Origin: JBGAJN01 sp044224905
Lineage (GTDB): Bacteria; Verrucomicrobiota; Verrucomicrobiia; Limisphaerales; JBGAJN01
Reading direction: 5' to 3'
Assembly (NCBI GenBank): GCA_044224905.1
Contig: JBGAJN010000001.1
Coordinates: 372,001-436,000, forward strand
DNA: 64,000 bases
In this document: piece after piece, positions 33,180-41,774 of the stretch
Position numbering within the stretch: position 1 is the stretch's first letter
Layout of the letters: every line of letters begins with the position of its first letter
Position numbers and translations under genes: made by a program
Notes under the pieces: model-generated
The model's database searches: none
What the model saw: only the letters and a program-made list of their open reading frames with translations
Told to the model about the DNA's origin: nothing

Positions 33180-33695
33180 ATGGCTGACGAGAAATATTCA
33201 GGCGAAGCAAATGCCCCGATCGACGCCCCCGAACGACGTCGGCTCCCGCCGTTGCTGCGCCGTTCATGGTATGGTCTGAATCAGGCTTTCCGTCGCCGCA
33301 TCGCGCACACCGGAGCGACGCCCGATCAATTCACCGTCATGCGCTGTCTGCTGGAGTGTGAAACACCCGGACTTTCACAGCGCGAACTCACTGCCGCGAT
33401 GAGCAGCGATCCGAACACGATCGCGTCGTTGCTCGAGCGGATGGAGAAAGCGGGCTGGGTAGAGAGGAGGCCGCACGAACGCGATGGGCGCGCGTATCGC
33501 ATCCAATTGAAAGCCGCGGGCAAACGGAAGTACGAGGAACTGCGTGACATCGCGGTCGATTTGCAGGGACAAGTGCTCGATGCATTGCCAGCCAAGCGCC
33601 GTGACGAATTCCTTGCGGACCTCGCACGCGTTGCGGACGCGTGCCGCATCGCCGCCGATACTTCACCCGCAAAGACCGCGAAACGCCGCGGTTGA
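33180..33695 (+). CDS. MarR-family transcriptional regulator
   Basis: 171 residues with a winged helix: LSQRELTAAMSSDPNTIASLLERMEKAGWVERRPHERDGRAY (about 61-103) is the classic MarR recognition helix and wing, ending in D-x-R. The N-terminus and C-terminus form helices for dimerisation; the C-terminal tail is basic (KTAKRRG). Usually such proteins repress nearby genes and let go on binding a small aromatic ligand. Here the nearest candidates are itself and the divergent propeller operon. Confidence 0.9.
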   Translation: MADEKYSGEANAPIDAPERRRLPPLLRRSWYGLNQAFRRRIAHTGATPDQFTVMRCLLECETPGLSQRELTAAMSSDPNTIASLLERMEKAGWVERRPHERDGRAYRIQLKAAGKRKYEELRDIAVDLQGQVLDALPAKRRDEFLADLARVADACRIAADTSPAKTAKRRG

Positions 33696-33698
33696 GAT

Positions 33699-34250
33699 TC
33701 AGCCGCGTTGACTCTCCACGCCGCGACAAGCCTCGCAGAGAGCGGCAGCAAGATCCGCACGGACCGACTGCTCCTGAGTTTTACACAACACCGTCGCATC
33801 TCCGCCGCCGTCGCCACCAGATCGGGATCTTCCGCAACACGGACAGGCCGTGATCAGCGGAGCCACCGCGCGCAAAGCATTTCTCGCAGCGTCGAGTTCC
33901 GCCGCGAGCTGATGGCGGCGATCCAGTTCACGTTTAACCTTGGAAATCGTGATGGCGTTGATGACAAACGAGCCGAAGTGAATTCCGTTGTTCCAATAAA
34001 AGTAGAACGCCGAAGAATATTTCGCGCCGCTGTAGGAATCAGCCAGCCACCAGGTCGCTGACGCAGCGAGCGAAACAACAATCGCCGGCCACAAACCGAG
34101 TTGCCAGGCGGCAATGCCAACCGGAACCGAGTAGAAAATGAAAAAGCCGAGCTCGTAACCGGTCACATAATCAATCCACCCGAGCGCCGCCAAAGCACCA
34201 AGACACGCGGCAAAAATCAACGCCCGGTGGCTGGATGGTTTGGCCGTCAC
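33699..34250 (-). CDS. DUF4118-like membrane protein with a C-terminal cysteine motif
   Basis: 183 residues. Three to four membrane helices in the first 85 residues (RALIFAACLGALAALGWIDY; FFIFYSVPVGIAAWQLGLWPAIVVSLAAS) match the sensory membrane module found at the N-terminus of many histidine kinases and cyclases (GYELGFFIFYSVPVGIAAW). A short coiled coil follows (KRELDRRHQLAAEL), then CPCC at about 137 and CEAC at 172-175, a possible zinc site. No kinase or cyclase domain is attached. It ends three bases from the convergent marR-like stop. Confidence 0.65.
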   Translation of the reverse strand: MTAKPSSHRALIFAACLGALAALGWIDYVTGYELGFFIFYSVPVGIAAWQLGLWPAIVVSLAASATWWLADSYSGAKYSSAFYFYWNNGIHFGSFVINAITISKVKRELDRRHQLAAELDAARNALRAVAPLITACPCCGRSRSGGDGGGDATVLCKTQEQSVRADLAAALCEACRGVESQRG

Positions 34251-34318
34251 GATTCAACGGTCAGCTGGTTCGAGGTCACGACGCCGGAAAGATGAAAGAA
34301 TTCGCGGGGAAAACAAGC

Positions 34319-34406
34319 TGGCGGAGAGAGAGGGATTCGAACCCACGGTGGTGTTACCCACGCACGCTTTCCAGGCGTGTGCCTTAAACCACTCAGCCAT
34401 CTCTCC
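34319..34406 (-). tRNA. tRNA-Ser (anticodon GGA)
   Basis: On the minus strand the acceptor GGAGAGA pairs with TCTCTCC, the anticodon loop is CTGGAAA (anticodon GGA, codon UCC), there is a long variable arm, and the T loop is TTCGAAT. G is the discriminator and CCA is encoded (34321-34319). The long variable arm and G discriminator are typical of serine tRNAs. Confidence 0.95.
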
Positions 34407-34631
34407 GCCGAATGCGCCCCAATGTGTCGGAGTGTGCCTTCCGAAGCAATTTCTTTTTCCCCATTCCTGCTGTGGCTTGCAGCACAGGCGCTTGCGCGGG
34501 CTTTGAATAGCCGCAGCCGGGGCTTGTCCAACGTTGCAGTGATTCGCAGTATGCCGGCAACACGCTTATAGTGAATCCAACCAATAACGGTCGGAAAATT
34601 GAGCACAATGCCGGCAGAAACGGAGCCAACT

Positions 34632-36650
34632 ATGAAAACGCTAAGCATGCGGGTCGGGCAGTGGTCCGTGGTCGTGTGCACGACGGTGGCCTTGATGGCC
34701 ACCCCTAGGGTAATCTTCGGCGCGGCGCCGGACTCCAATCTAAAATCTGACGCAGCAGACTCTCCGCCGGTCCAAGTGGTTAAACCCGCGACCGGATCAC
34801 TCCCCGCGAATTACAAGCCTTCCCCGTCACTCGAAGAAGTGATCAAGCTTGCGCAGTCCGGCGTAAGCGATGAAGTGCTGCTCGCGTTCATCCAGAATTC
34901 GAAAAAGGAATTCAATCCCTCGCCCGACGATATCATTTTCCTCAACGACCTCGGCGTGTCCGAGGGAGCCATTGCCGCGTTAATTCGTGCGAAGCCAAGT
35001 GGAGCCACACCTCCCGCCGCAGTGGCCACGGCTCCAACTAATCCAGCGCCAACGACCACTGGCTCGGTTCCGATTTACACGGCGCCGACCGCCCCGCAAC
35101 TCAACGGCGTCGTCGCGCAGCCAGCTCCGGACGCGCCCGCGCCTCCAACAGTGGTCGTGGTTCAACCGCCGCCAGAACAACAAGTCACGGTGACGCAATT
35201 TTACGATACGCTCGCCCCTTACGGGAACTGGGTTTACGTCGCGAACTACGGGTATTGCTGGCAACCGACCGTGGCGGTCGTGGATGTCGGTTGGCGCCCC
35301 TACGCGCACCGCGGCCATTGGGTTTTCACCGACTGCGGTTGGTATTGGCAATCGGACTATTCGTGGGGCTGGGCGCCGTTTCACTACGGTCGCTGGTGGC
35401 GCCATCCGCACTCCGGCTGGCTGTGGACGCCGGACACCGTTTGGGGACCGTCATGGGTTTCGTGGCGGCGTCATGATGATTACTGCGGCTGGGCACCCTT
35501 GCCGCCGGCCGCCCATTTCCGTCCGGGCGTTGGCTTCTCGTTCCATGGTGGAAGTGTAGGCGTGGGCTTTGATTTTGGGCTCAGCTTGGACTTCTTCACG
35601 TTCGTTCCGACGCGGCACTTCGTAGATCGCCGGCCATATGCGTACGCAGTTCCTCGATCACAAGTGACGCAGGTTTACAACCGCAGCACGGTCGTGAACA
35701 ACTACACCACGATTAACAAAACGACCGTCGTGAACAACGGCATCGACCGTAAGTTCATCGCCAAATCCGTCTCCAAACCAATTACTCCGGTGACGCTTCG
35801 CGAAGGATCTCCTCATACCGCGACGGCTCGCACGGCGGAACGCGGCGCACGCATTGAACCGCAACCGGCCCTGTATCGCACGCAGTTGACCACGCCTCGT
35901 CCGGAGAAGGTTCAGCATGTGATGACGGAGTTGAAACAACACGCGTCGCGCGTTGAAGTCACGACGCCGGGGAAGTCCCCGGGTGCCGTATCGCAACCCA
36001 TCTCTCGCACCGCGACTCCGAATCCCGGATTCCGGCCACGTTCGGAACCGTCGATTCCGAAGGCCGGACCAGCACCTTCGCCACGGGTGACGACCGAAAC
36101 TCCGCCCAAACCCAAGATGAGCGACGAACGGGTGAATCAATACATCAACGAGCTGAAGTCGCGCAAAGAAACGCGCACGCAGCCCAACGTCGCACAACCC
36201 TCCGCTCCCGCGGCCGGACGAAACATTGCGCCGGCGACCACCCAGAACCGAGCACCCGTGACGGTACAGCCGGCGCCACGAAAGAACGTTGCCGTAGCAC
36301 CGCCCCAGCAACCGCATGCGGCGCCTCAACAGCAGCAGCGCATCGTCACGCCAGTTCCTCAGCAACCGGTTGTGCAACAGCCGAAGGCCGTCGAAGCTCC
36401 GCAGAAGTTTCACCAACGAGCTGAGCAACCGCACGTCGTGCAGCCACCTCAGGGGCGGCAGCCCACATTCACGCCGCCGTCGGAAGTCTCGCGCGGTAGT
36501 CCAGGTCGCCAGTCCGCGCCCGTCTATGTCCCGCCGCCCAATCCGCCGCGCAACGAATCCGCCGCTCCGTCTCGCTCGAGCGGATCGGAAAATTCCGGCC
36601 GATCGCAGAATTCCGGCGGTGGGCGCGGAGAACGCAACGACCGGAAATAA
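34632..36650 (+). CDS. DUF6600 domain-containing secreted protein
   Basis: 672 residues. A hydrophobic signal region (about 10-31) precedes a helical part (SLEEVIKLAQSGVSDEVLLAFIQ, about 70-130). Next is a Trp/Tyr-rich domain of the DUF6600 type (about 190-330: PYGNWVYV; YCWQPTVAV; GWRPYAHRGHWVFTDCGWYW; WGWAPFHYGRWW; WGPSWVSWRRHDDYCGWAPL). The second half is low-complexity Pro/Gln/Ala/Arg. Function unknown; the Trp-rich repeats suggest an envelope or wall-associated structure. Start: GGAG six bases before ATG 34632; the in-frame opening at 34599 is rejected. A weak promoter (TTCGCA, 18, TATAGT) lies at 34543-34572. Confidence 0.82.
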   Translation: MKTLSMRVGQWSVVVCTTVALMATPRVIFGAAPDSNLKSDAADSPPVQVVKPATGSLPANYKPSPSLEEVIKLAQSGVSDEVLLAFIQNSKKEFNPSPDDIIFLNDLGVSEGAIAALIRAKPSGATPPAAVATAPTNPAPTTTGSVPIYTAPTAPQLNGVVAQPAPDAPAPPTVVVVQPPPEQQVTVTQFYDTLAPYGNWVYVANYGYCWQPTVAVVDVGWRPYAHRGHWVFTDCGWYWQSDYSWGWAPFHYGRWWRHPHSGWLWTPDTVWGPSWVSWRRHDDYCGWAPLPPAAHFRPGVGFSFHGGSVGVGFDFGLSLDFFTFVPTRHFVDRRPYAYAVPRSQVTQVYNRSTVVNNYTTINKTTVVNNGIDRKFIAKSVSKPITPVTLREGSPHTATARTAERGARIEPQPALYRTQLTTPRPEKVQHVMTELKQHASRVEVTTPGKSPGAVSQPISRTATPNPGFRPRSEPSIPKAGPAPSPRVTTETPPKPKMSDERVNQYINELKSRKETRTQPNVAQPSAPAAGRNIAPATTQNRAPVTVQPAPRKNVAVAPPQQPHAAPQQQQRIVTPVPQQPVVQQPKAVEAPQKFHQRAEQPHVVQPPQGRQPTFTPPSEVSRGSPGRQSAPVYVPPPNPPRNESAAPSRSSGSENSGRSQNSGGGRGERNDRK

Positions 36651-36669
36651 GTTCAGTTCAGTTCAAAAG

Positions 36670-36698
36670 CGCGCGGAGTTCACGCTCCGCGCGTTTTT
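36670..36698 (+). terminator. Rho-independent terminator
   Basis: CGCGCGGAG / CTCCGCGCG form a 9-bp stem with a six-base loop and TTTTT tail; the A run on the left pairs with it too. It ends the DUF6600 gene. Confidence 0.87.
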
Positions 36699-36733
36699 AC
36701 TTTATTTGCGACGTTGGTCACGTCGGGAATTGT

Positions 36734-36757
36734 AACCTCGACCCGTAACGCGGCGTC
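36734..36757 (+). promoter_or_regulatory. Possible ECF-sigma promoter ahead of the LTXXQ gene
   Basis: AACC (36734-36737), 16 bases, then CGTC (36754-36757) resemble the -35 AAC and -10 CGT(C/T) boxes used by many ECF sigma factors. It lies 67 bases before an LTXXQ-type periplasmic gene that directly precedes an ECF sigma gene, so autoregulation is a reasonable guess. The match is short. Confidence 0.35.
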
Positions 36758-36824
36758 TGCTAAAAATACCCATACACCGCGCGTTCAACATCGCGACGGT
36801 GACCATAAGAAACCGCACGATCCC

Positions 36825-37481
36825 ATGAAAACCCTCCACTCATTTCTGCCGCTTTCGGCAACCGCCGCTCTGCTAATCGCGGTCAACCTCGCCACCGCTC
36901 AAGATCAACCTCGTCCCGAACGCCCGCGTGGTGACGCGCCCGCCGGCGAACGTCGCCCCGAAGGCGGACCGGAACGCCGTCCCGAGGGTGGTCAATTCCG
37001 TGGCGGTCCCGGTGGTCCCGGCGGCATGCCCATGGTGGAGCTGACCGAAGCGCAGCGCGACGCGATGCGTTCCGCAATGGAAGATCATCGCGAAGAAATG
37101 AATCAACTCGGCGAGAAGATGCGCGACGCGCGGAATGGTCTGCAGGAGGCGATCTTTGCCGAGAAGCAGGACGCCCAGAAAATTGAATCCCACGCCAAAG
37201 AAGTCGCGGAACTTCAAGCGCAGATGACCATGATTCAGGCAAAGATGTTCGCCGCAGTTCGTTCCAAGTTCACCCCCGACCAACTCGAGAAGCTCAAGCG
37301 CACCCCGATCGAATTCCTGATGCGCGGCGGTTTCCAAGGTCGCGGCGGTCCGGGTGGACCCGGCTTCGGTCCCGGCGGCGAAGGACGTCGCCCCGGCGGG
37401 AATGCTCCCGACGGCGCCGACGGCAAGCGGCCGGAAGGCGCTCGCACCGGTCGCCCCCGTCCCGATGCCGAACCGAAATGA
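36825..37481 (+). CDS. Periplasmic LTXXQ (Spy/CpxP-like) protein with Gly/Pro-rich arms
   Basis: 218 residues. Signal peptide 1-25 (FLPLSATAALLIAVNLATA), a charged Gly/Pro/Arg-rich arm (about 26-66), then a helical core with the first motif LTEAQRDAMRSAM and later FTPDQLEKLKR, the L-T-x-x-Q signature of Spy/CpxP/ZraP proteins. The C-terminal arm is again Gly/Pro-rich. Family members are periplasmic chaperones or metal/stress sensors. Start: ATG 36825 opens on the signal peptide. It stands 99 bases before the ECF sigma gene and probably shares its regulation. Confidence 0.8.
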   Translation: MKTLHSFLPLSATAALLIAVNLATAQDQPRPERPRGDAPAGERRPEGGPERRPEGGQFRGGPGGPGGMPMVELTEAQRDAMRSAMEDHREEMNQLGEKMRDARNGLQEAIFAEKQDAQKIESHAKEVAELQAQMTMIQAKMFAAVRSKFTPDQLEKLKRTPIEFLMRGGFQGRGGPGGPGFGPGGEGRRPGGNAPDGADGKRPEGARTGRPRPDAEPK

Positions 37482-37580
37482 CGTGTTCGAAACCCGGGAA
37501 TCTCAGGGTTGCAAAGCCATCGCGCCGCTGCGGTGGCTTTCTGCTTTGGTGTCGAGTCGCATAATGGCACAGTGGAGCGC

Positions 37581-38156
37581 ATGGAACTCAACGACTCGGA
37601 GCTAATCCGCGCCGTCCTTAAGGGCGACGCGGCGAGCTTCGAGCCTCTGATTCAAAAATATCAGCCGCGCGTGTTCGCCACCGCGCGCCGTTACGCGCGC
37701 CGTGATGACGAGGTGGAGGACATCGTTCAGGAAGTCTTCATCAAAGCATTCCAGAAACTCAGCAGCTTCCGCGCCGAGGCGCCGTTCGAACACTGGCTGA
37801 TGCGTTTGACGGTCCGGACGTGCTACGATTTCCTGCGCGGACATCAGCGGAACCGGGAGATGAATTTCAGTGATCTCGGTGATCAGGAAAGCGATTGGCT
37901 CGAACGTTTCAACGCGAATCCGGAAGATGCCGGCGATCACGCGGCCGCAGCGAAGGAACTCGTGCGGAAAATTCTCGACCAACTCTCCCCGGCCGCGCGA
38001 TTGGTGATCACGTTGCTCGAGATTGAGGACAAATCGGTGAAGGAAATCTCCGCGATTACCGGCTGGTCGGTGCCGCTGGTGAAAGTCCGCGCGTTTCGCG
38101 CCCGCGCAGAAATGAAAAAGCAGCTGGAAAAACTCGTTCGCGAAAAGTATCTGTAA
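37581..38156 (+). CDS. ECF-type RNA polymerase sigma factor
   Basis: 191 residues with region 2 (ELIRAVLKGDAASFEPLIQ ... YARRDDEVEDIVQEVFIKAF, including the -10 recognition helix PFEHWLMRLTVRTCYDFLRG) and region 4 (SPAARLVITLLEIEDKSVKEISAITGWSVPLVKVRAFRARAEMKK). It directs RNA polymerase to a small regulon. Start: ATG 37581 with GGAG upstream; an ATG at 37509 is less likely. It is followed by a one-helix small protein and an anchored LTXXQ protein, as in CnrYXH/NccYXH loci. Confidence 0.93.
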   Translation: MELNDSELIRAVLKGDAASFEPLIQKYQPRVFATARRYARRDDEVEDIVQEVFIKAFQKLSSFRAEAPFEHWLMRLTVRTCYDFLRGHQRNREMNFSDLGDQESDWLERFNANPEDAGDHAAAAKELVRKILDQLSPAARLVITLLEIEDKSVKEISAITGWSVPLVKVRAFRARAEMKKQLEKLVREKYL

Positions 38157-38194
38157 CCCTTGGGAGAACGCTCCCGTCTGTCGATTTAGGTTTT

Positions 38195-38500
38195 ATGAAC
38201 ATCACGGAACTGCAAAAGAAACTGGTCGCCGCCGCCCGCGCGGATCAACCGAGCGACCGCGTGCCCTACGCCTTCGAAAAGCGCATCATGGCGCACATTC
38301 AAAGTCTGCAGAGCCTGCCGGTGATGGATGGATGGGCATTCTGGGGTAAGTGGATGTGGCGCGGTGCCGCTCCTTGTGTCGCGCTGACCTTGGTGCTCGG
38401 CGTCTGGAGCTTCTACAATAACGACGCCATCGGCAACGACCTCAGCCTTGAGAACACGGTGCTCGCCGCGGTGGATACTTCCGCAACCGACGCACAGTGA
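38195..38500 (+). CDS. Small single-helix membrane protein, candidate anti-sigma factor
   Basis: 101 residues: an N-terminal soluble part (about 1-48), one membrane helix (about 54-71, WRGAAPCVALTLVLGVWSFY) and a short acidic periplasmic tail. It follows the ECF sigma gene by 38 bases, and its stop overlaps the start of the next gene. Topology and position fit a CnrY-like anti-sigma factor that holds the sigma factor at the membrane. There is no zinc-binding anti-sigma (ZAS) motif. Function is inferred from context. Confidence 0.72.
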   Translation: MNITELQKKLVAAARADQPSDRVPYAFEKRIMAHIQSLQSLPVMDGWAFWGKWMWRGAAPCVALTLVLGVWSFYNNDAIGNDLSLENTVLAAVDTSATDAQ

Positions 38501-38958
38501 AAGAGTGGAAGGTCATCCTTGCCACGCTGGTCATCTTCGCTGCGGGCGTGCTCACGGGCGGATTGCTCGTCAATCACTCGGTAAAACCCCGGTCGAAACC
38601 CGCCAACTCCGGCATCAAACAGCCAGCTCGCGGGCCGGCCTATGAATCACGTTTTCAGTACATCCGCATGATGGAACGCCAGCTCGAGCTCTCGCCCGAG
38701 CAGCGTGACAAGATCGATCACCTCATTGACGCCAGCCAGCTTCGCACGAAAGGAATCCTCGATTCCGTTCAACCGAAAGTGAACGACGAGTTGAAACGCG
38801 TGAAGGAACAGATTCGCGAGCAACTCAATCCCGACCAGCGCAAGAAATTCGACGAGCTGAACAAACAGCGGACGCCGAAAAAGGAACAGCGCAAGGATCA
38901 AGCGTCCAAGCGCACCAACTCAGTTCCCGTCACCAACGCGCCCGCTCCGCAGAACTGA
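38497..38958 (+). CDS. Membrane-anchored LTXXQ protein, CnrX-like
   Basis: 153 residues beginning at a GTG whose last two bases overlap the previous stop codon. One N-terminal helix (about 5-26, VILATLVIFAAGVLTGGLLV) leads to a periplasmic helical domain with LELSPEQRDKID and LNPDQRKKFDEL, the L-x-P-x-Q type repeats of the LTXXQ family, and a Lys/Gln-rich tail. Membrane anchoring and placement after a candidate anti-sigma factor match CnrX, a periplasmic sensor for metal ions. Metal-binding His/Met residues are not conspicuous, so the signal could be another stress. Confidence 0.78.
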   Translation: MKEWKVILATLVIFAAGVLTGGLLVNHSVKPRSKPANSGIKQPARGPAYESRFQYIRMMERQLELSPEQRDKIDHLIDASQLRTKGILDSVQPKVNDELKRVKEQIREQLNPDQRKKFDELNKQRTPKKEQRKDQASKRTNSVPVTNAPAPQN

Positions 38959-38960
38959 CC

Positions 38961-41615
38961 TCACCAGGTCCGACGCAGGCGGAAAAATCGGAACGAATCC
39001 GACAGCGTGTTCGTCACCACCACGTTGCTCGCCGAGATCCCCCGCTCGCTGATCACCGTCGCCCAATTTGTCGGCGTGAGCGCGAGCGTGCTTTCCAGCA
39101 CGAACCAATACGAATTCGTCGGCCACGTCAGCAACGCGTTCTCGGACAAACGCGCCACGGCCAGACCGGGTGCCGCGGCATCGCCGTCGAGAATCCCGTC
39201 CTGATCGCGATCAATTCCCATGCGGCGGCCGGCGCCGGGTGGAACTCCCATGAAGGTCAACGTGTCGCCCGCCTGAATTTTCGCTGCCAGTTGCGCGTGC
39301 GTGAAAGGACCGACGCCGGTTTTGTCGGCGACGTAATTATTCGACGCCGGCTGATACATGAGCCCGCGCACTAGTCCGTCGATCGTGCCTTTCGCGATGA
39401 GCGCGATGTTCGTCACCACCGCCTGCCCTTCCAGCATCGTCCAGTCATTGACGATCACCGGAGCAGCGACGTTGTTCGAATTGATCGTGCGCGTGTAACC
39501 CACCGCAGGCGCCGTGCCAGTGTCGAAGCACGCCAGAAACGCGCTGAGGTGTTGCTTCTTCACCGTGTTGGTCGCGAACGTGGAGAACACGGGCTGTGAA
39601 AGAAACGTGAACGTATCCGAGAACGTGCCGTCATGAATGAAGCCGAAACCGCTCGTGCTCACCGCGCCGTTCGTGTGACTCGACGTGGTCTTCTGATACA
39701 TGTTCCGCAGATGCGGGATTTTGAAATCCTGTGATTCCTGCAACGCCGCCGCAGGGATCAGCACCTTCGCCGTGCCGGTGGGTACCGTGTGACACGTGTT
39801 ACAATTCAGGCCCGTCGTATAGTTGTTCGTCGGGGAATTGTTCGTGTTCATGAAAATGATCCGGCCTGCCTCGGCATTTCCACCCGCGAAATTCGTCGGC
39901 ATCGTGCGGTCAAGGTTCTGGTTCGGGTTGGGTTGAAACACGACTGTGTTAATGAAATCGCGGTACGCCTGCATGTCAGGTACGGATAATTGCGGGCCGC
40001 CAAGCAAGCTCGCGAAGGCGCCATTGAACTGGAGAAAATTTGTGCGATCGCCGCGCCAGTGCAACGGGTCGAGCCCGTTCAAGCCGCGCAAGGTCTGCGT
40101 CGTCATTGGCCCCTTCATCGGATGAAACGCGTTGGTGAGCGTCGCACCCAGTTGCGGAACAAACGTCGCGTTCGTCACCATCACGCCATTCGGATCGCCA
40201 AGATCCCACGCGAGCAAATCCATCTCCGCATCGATGTGGCAACTCGCACACGACACGGTGCCGTTGCCGGAAAGTTTCGCGTCATACAAGAACCCGCGGC
40301 CCTGGCGGATTGCGGCCGGTGTCGGATCCACGCTGCCGGCGGCGAACTCGCGCAGGACCGTATTGCCTGCGGTGTCTACGATGCTGATGGAGTTCGCGAG
40401 GCGATTGAGCACGTAGAGGCGGCTCGCGCTCGGATGCACGGCCAGCCCACGCGGGCCGCGTTTGTTGCGCGGATCAGCGGAAGCGCCGGTGGCGTTGCCG
40501 ATCTCGATTCGCGCGAGGACATTTCCATTCGTATCGAGCTTCGCCACGCGATCGCTGCCGAACGCCGCGAGCCAGAGGAAATTTCCACTCGGATCGAACG
40601 CGACCGCCGTCGGCTGCGCGAGCGCGTTCGATTTGGCAAACAAGTCGGGGAAGTTCGTCGTCGCGAACGGATCCAAGTTAAACGGCACAATCGAGCCGTT
40701 CCCAACGGTAATGCGCGTCATCCGGTTCGTGTAAAAATGTCCGCGCACCCCGGGCTCGAAGTGCGTGACGTTACCCGCGTCGGCATTCGCCACGAACAAA
40801 TCGCCGCTCACCGGATGCACCGCGAGACCGAGATTCACCGTGCCCACGCGGGAGAAATAACGATTCGTCGTGAGCGTCGCGGAATTGATCTCCACGACAT
40901 CATTGTCCGGCATGGTGTATTGAATGACATCGCTCCAAAAAGGATCGGTGGCATCGACGATCACGCCAACCTTCGGGGGTGGCGGAAGATTCGGATTGGT
41001 CGGCGGTGCCTGATTGCGACGCGGATCATTCGGGTCAGCCGGAACAAGCGTCGTGCGATTGCCTGACAGCGCGAACGCCGCGTAAACTTTCGAACCATCC
41101 GGGCTCACCGCGAGGGCGCGCGGGTTTTCGCCGAGCACGGCAATGTTCGTCACGAGGTTGTGCGTGGCGATGTCGAAGACCGCGACTTGGTTGTTGCGCG
41201 ACGCACTCACAAACGCGCGACCATTCGCGAACACCACGTCCGCCGGCTCGTCCTTCACGTAAAGCGTATCGGTCACAATGCCGCGCGACACGGAGACGAT
41301 GCTGATGCTGTCGGACACTTCGTTCACCACCCACGCTTCGTCGGCGGTGCGCGGATTGACGGAAACCGGCTCCAGGCCCACGGGAATTTCCGCGATGAGA
41401 ATCGGGTTCGACGGATTCGCCACGTCGTAAACCGAGAGCCGCGCGTCAGGCGTGTTCACCGCGAACAACCGCGTGCCGTCCGGCGACAAACGGATCGGGC
41501 TCGTCTGCTTGCCCTCGTAGTTCACGTAGTTCGTCTGCGCGGTGGCCGTCGCGACAAACACGAGCGCGAGCACCACCGGAAACAGGACGCTCGGACGAAT
41601 CAGATCTCGAAACAT
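38961..41615 (-). CDS. YVTN beta-propeller protein with two c-type haem sites
   Basis: 884 residues. Signal peptide 1-26 (PSVLFPVVLALVFVATATA). An N-terminal YVTN/NHL-type propeller (about 30-440: LSPDGTRLFAVNT, DVANPSNP, VSPDGSKVYAAF) is followed by a di-haem part with C456-A-S-C-H and C605-N-T-C-H, both standard c-type haem motifs. The end is a verrucomicrobial C-terminal beta module (WFVLESTLALTPTNW). Such proteins are periplasmic or surface electron-transfer or MauG-like enzymes. ATG 41615 is chosen because it opens on the signal peptide; ATG 41657 is in frame but not signal-like. It is convergent with the LTXXQ gene, only two bases apart. Confidence 0.85.
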   Translation of the reverse strand: MFRDLIRPSVLFPVVLALVFVATATAQTNYVNYEGKQTSPIRLSPDGTRLFAVNTPDARLSVYDVANPSNPILIAEIPVGLEPVSVNPRTADEAWVVNEVSDSISIVSVSRGIVTDTLYVKDEPADVVFANGRAFVSASRNNQVAVFDIATHNLVTNIAVLGENPRALAVSPDGSKVYAAFALSGNRTTLVPADPNDPRRNQAPPTNPNLPPPPKVGVIVDATDPFWSDVIQYTMPDNDVVEINSATLTTNRYFSRVGTVNLGLAVHPVSGDLFVANADAGNVTHFEPGVRGHFYTNRMTRITVGNGSIVPFNLDPFATTNFPDLFAKSNALAQPTAVAFDPSGNFLWLAAFGSDRVAKLDTNGNVLARIEIGNATGASADPRNKRGPRGLAVHPSASRLYVLNRLANSISIVDTAGNTVLREFAAGSVDPTPAAIRQGRGFLYDAKLSGNGTVSCASCHIDAEMDLLAWDLGDPNGVMVTNATFVPQLGATLTNAFHPMKGPMTTQTLRGLNGLDPLHWRGDRTNFLQFNGAFASLLGGPQLSVPDMQAYRDFINTVVFQPNPNQNLDRTMPTNFAGGNAEAGRIIFMNTNNSPTNNYTTGLNCNTCHTVPTGTAKVLIPAAALQESQDFKIPHLRNMYQKTTSSHTNGAVSTSGFGFIHDGTFSDTFTFLSQPVFSTFATNTVKKQHLSAFLACFDTGTAPAVGYTRTINSNNVAAPVIVNDWTMLEGQAVVTNIALIAKGTIDGLVRGLMYQPASNNYVADKTGVGPFTHAQLAAKIQAGDTLTFMGVPPGAGRRMGIDRDQDGILDGDAAAPGLAVARLSENALLTWPTNSYWFVLESTLALTPTNWATVISERGISASNVVVTNTLSDSFRFFRLRRTW

Positions 41616-41774
41616 AAGGTGGCCTCGTGGGGTTGAGGTTGGGTTGATGATGGTCAACGGACAGCTTGACCAGCCGAGCCGTGAAATTCAATTCAAAACC
41701 CCTGATTTCGGGCCATTTCCGCCGTTGCGCAGAAGAGGCTTGCAGTTATTCCGCCGCCGCTGAACATCCCGCGC

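Noticed and set aside
39990..41066. 358-codon plus-strand frame inside the YVTN/haem gene
   Set aside because: Antisense shadow; the minus strand carries a signal peptide and haem motifs.
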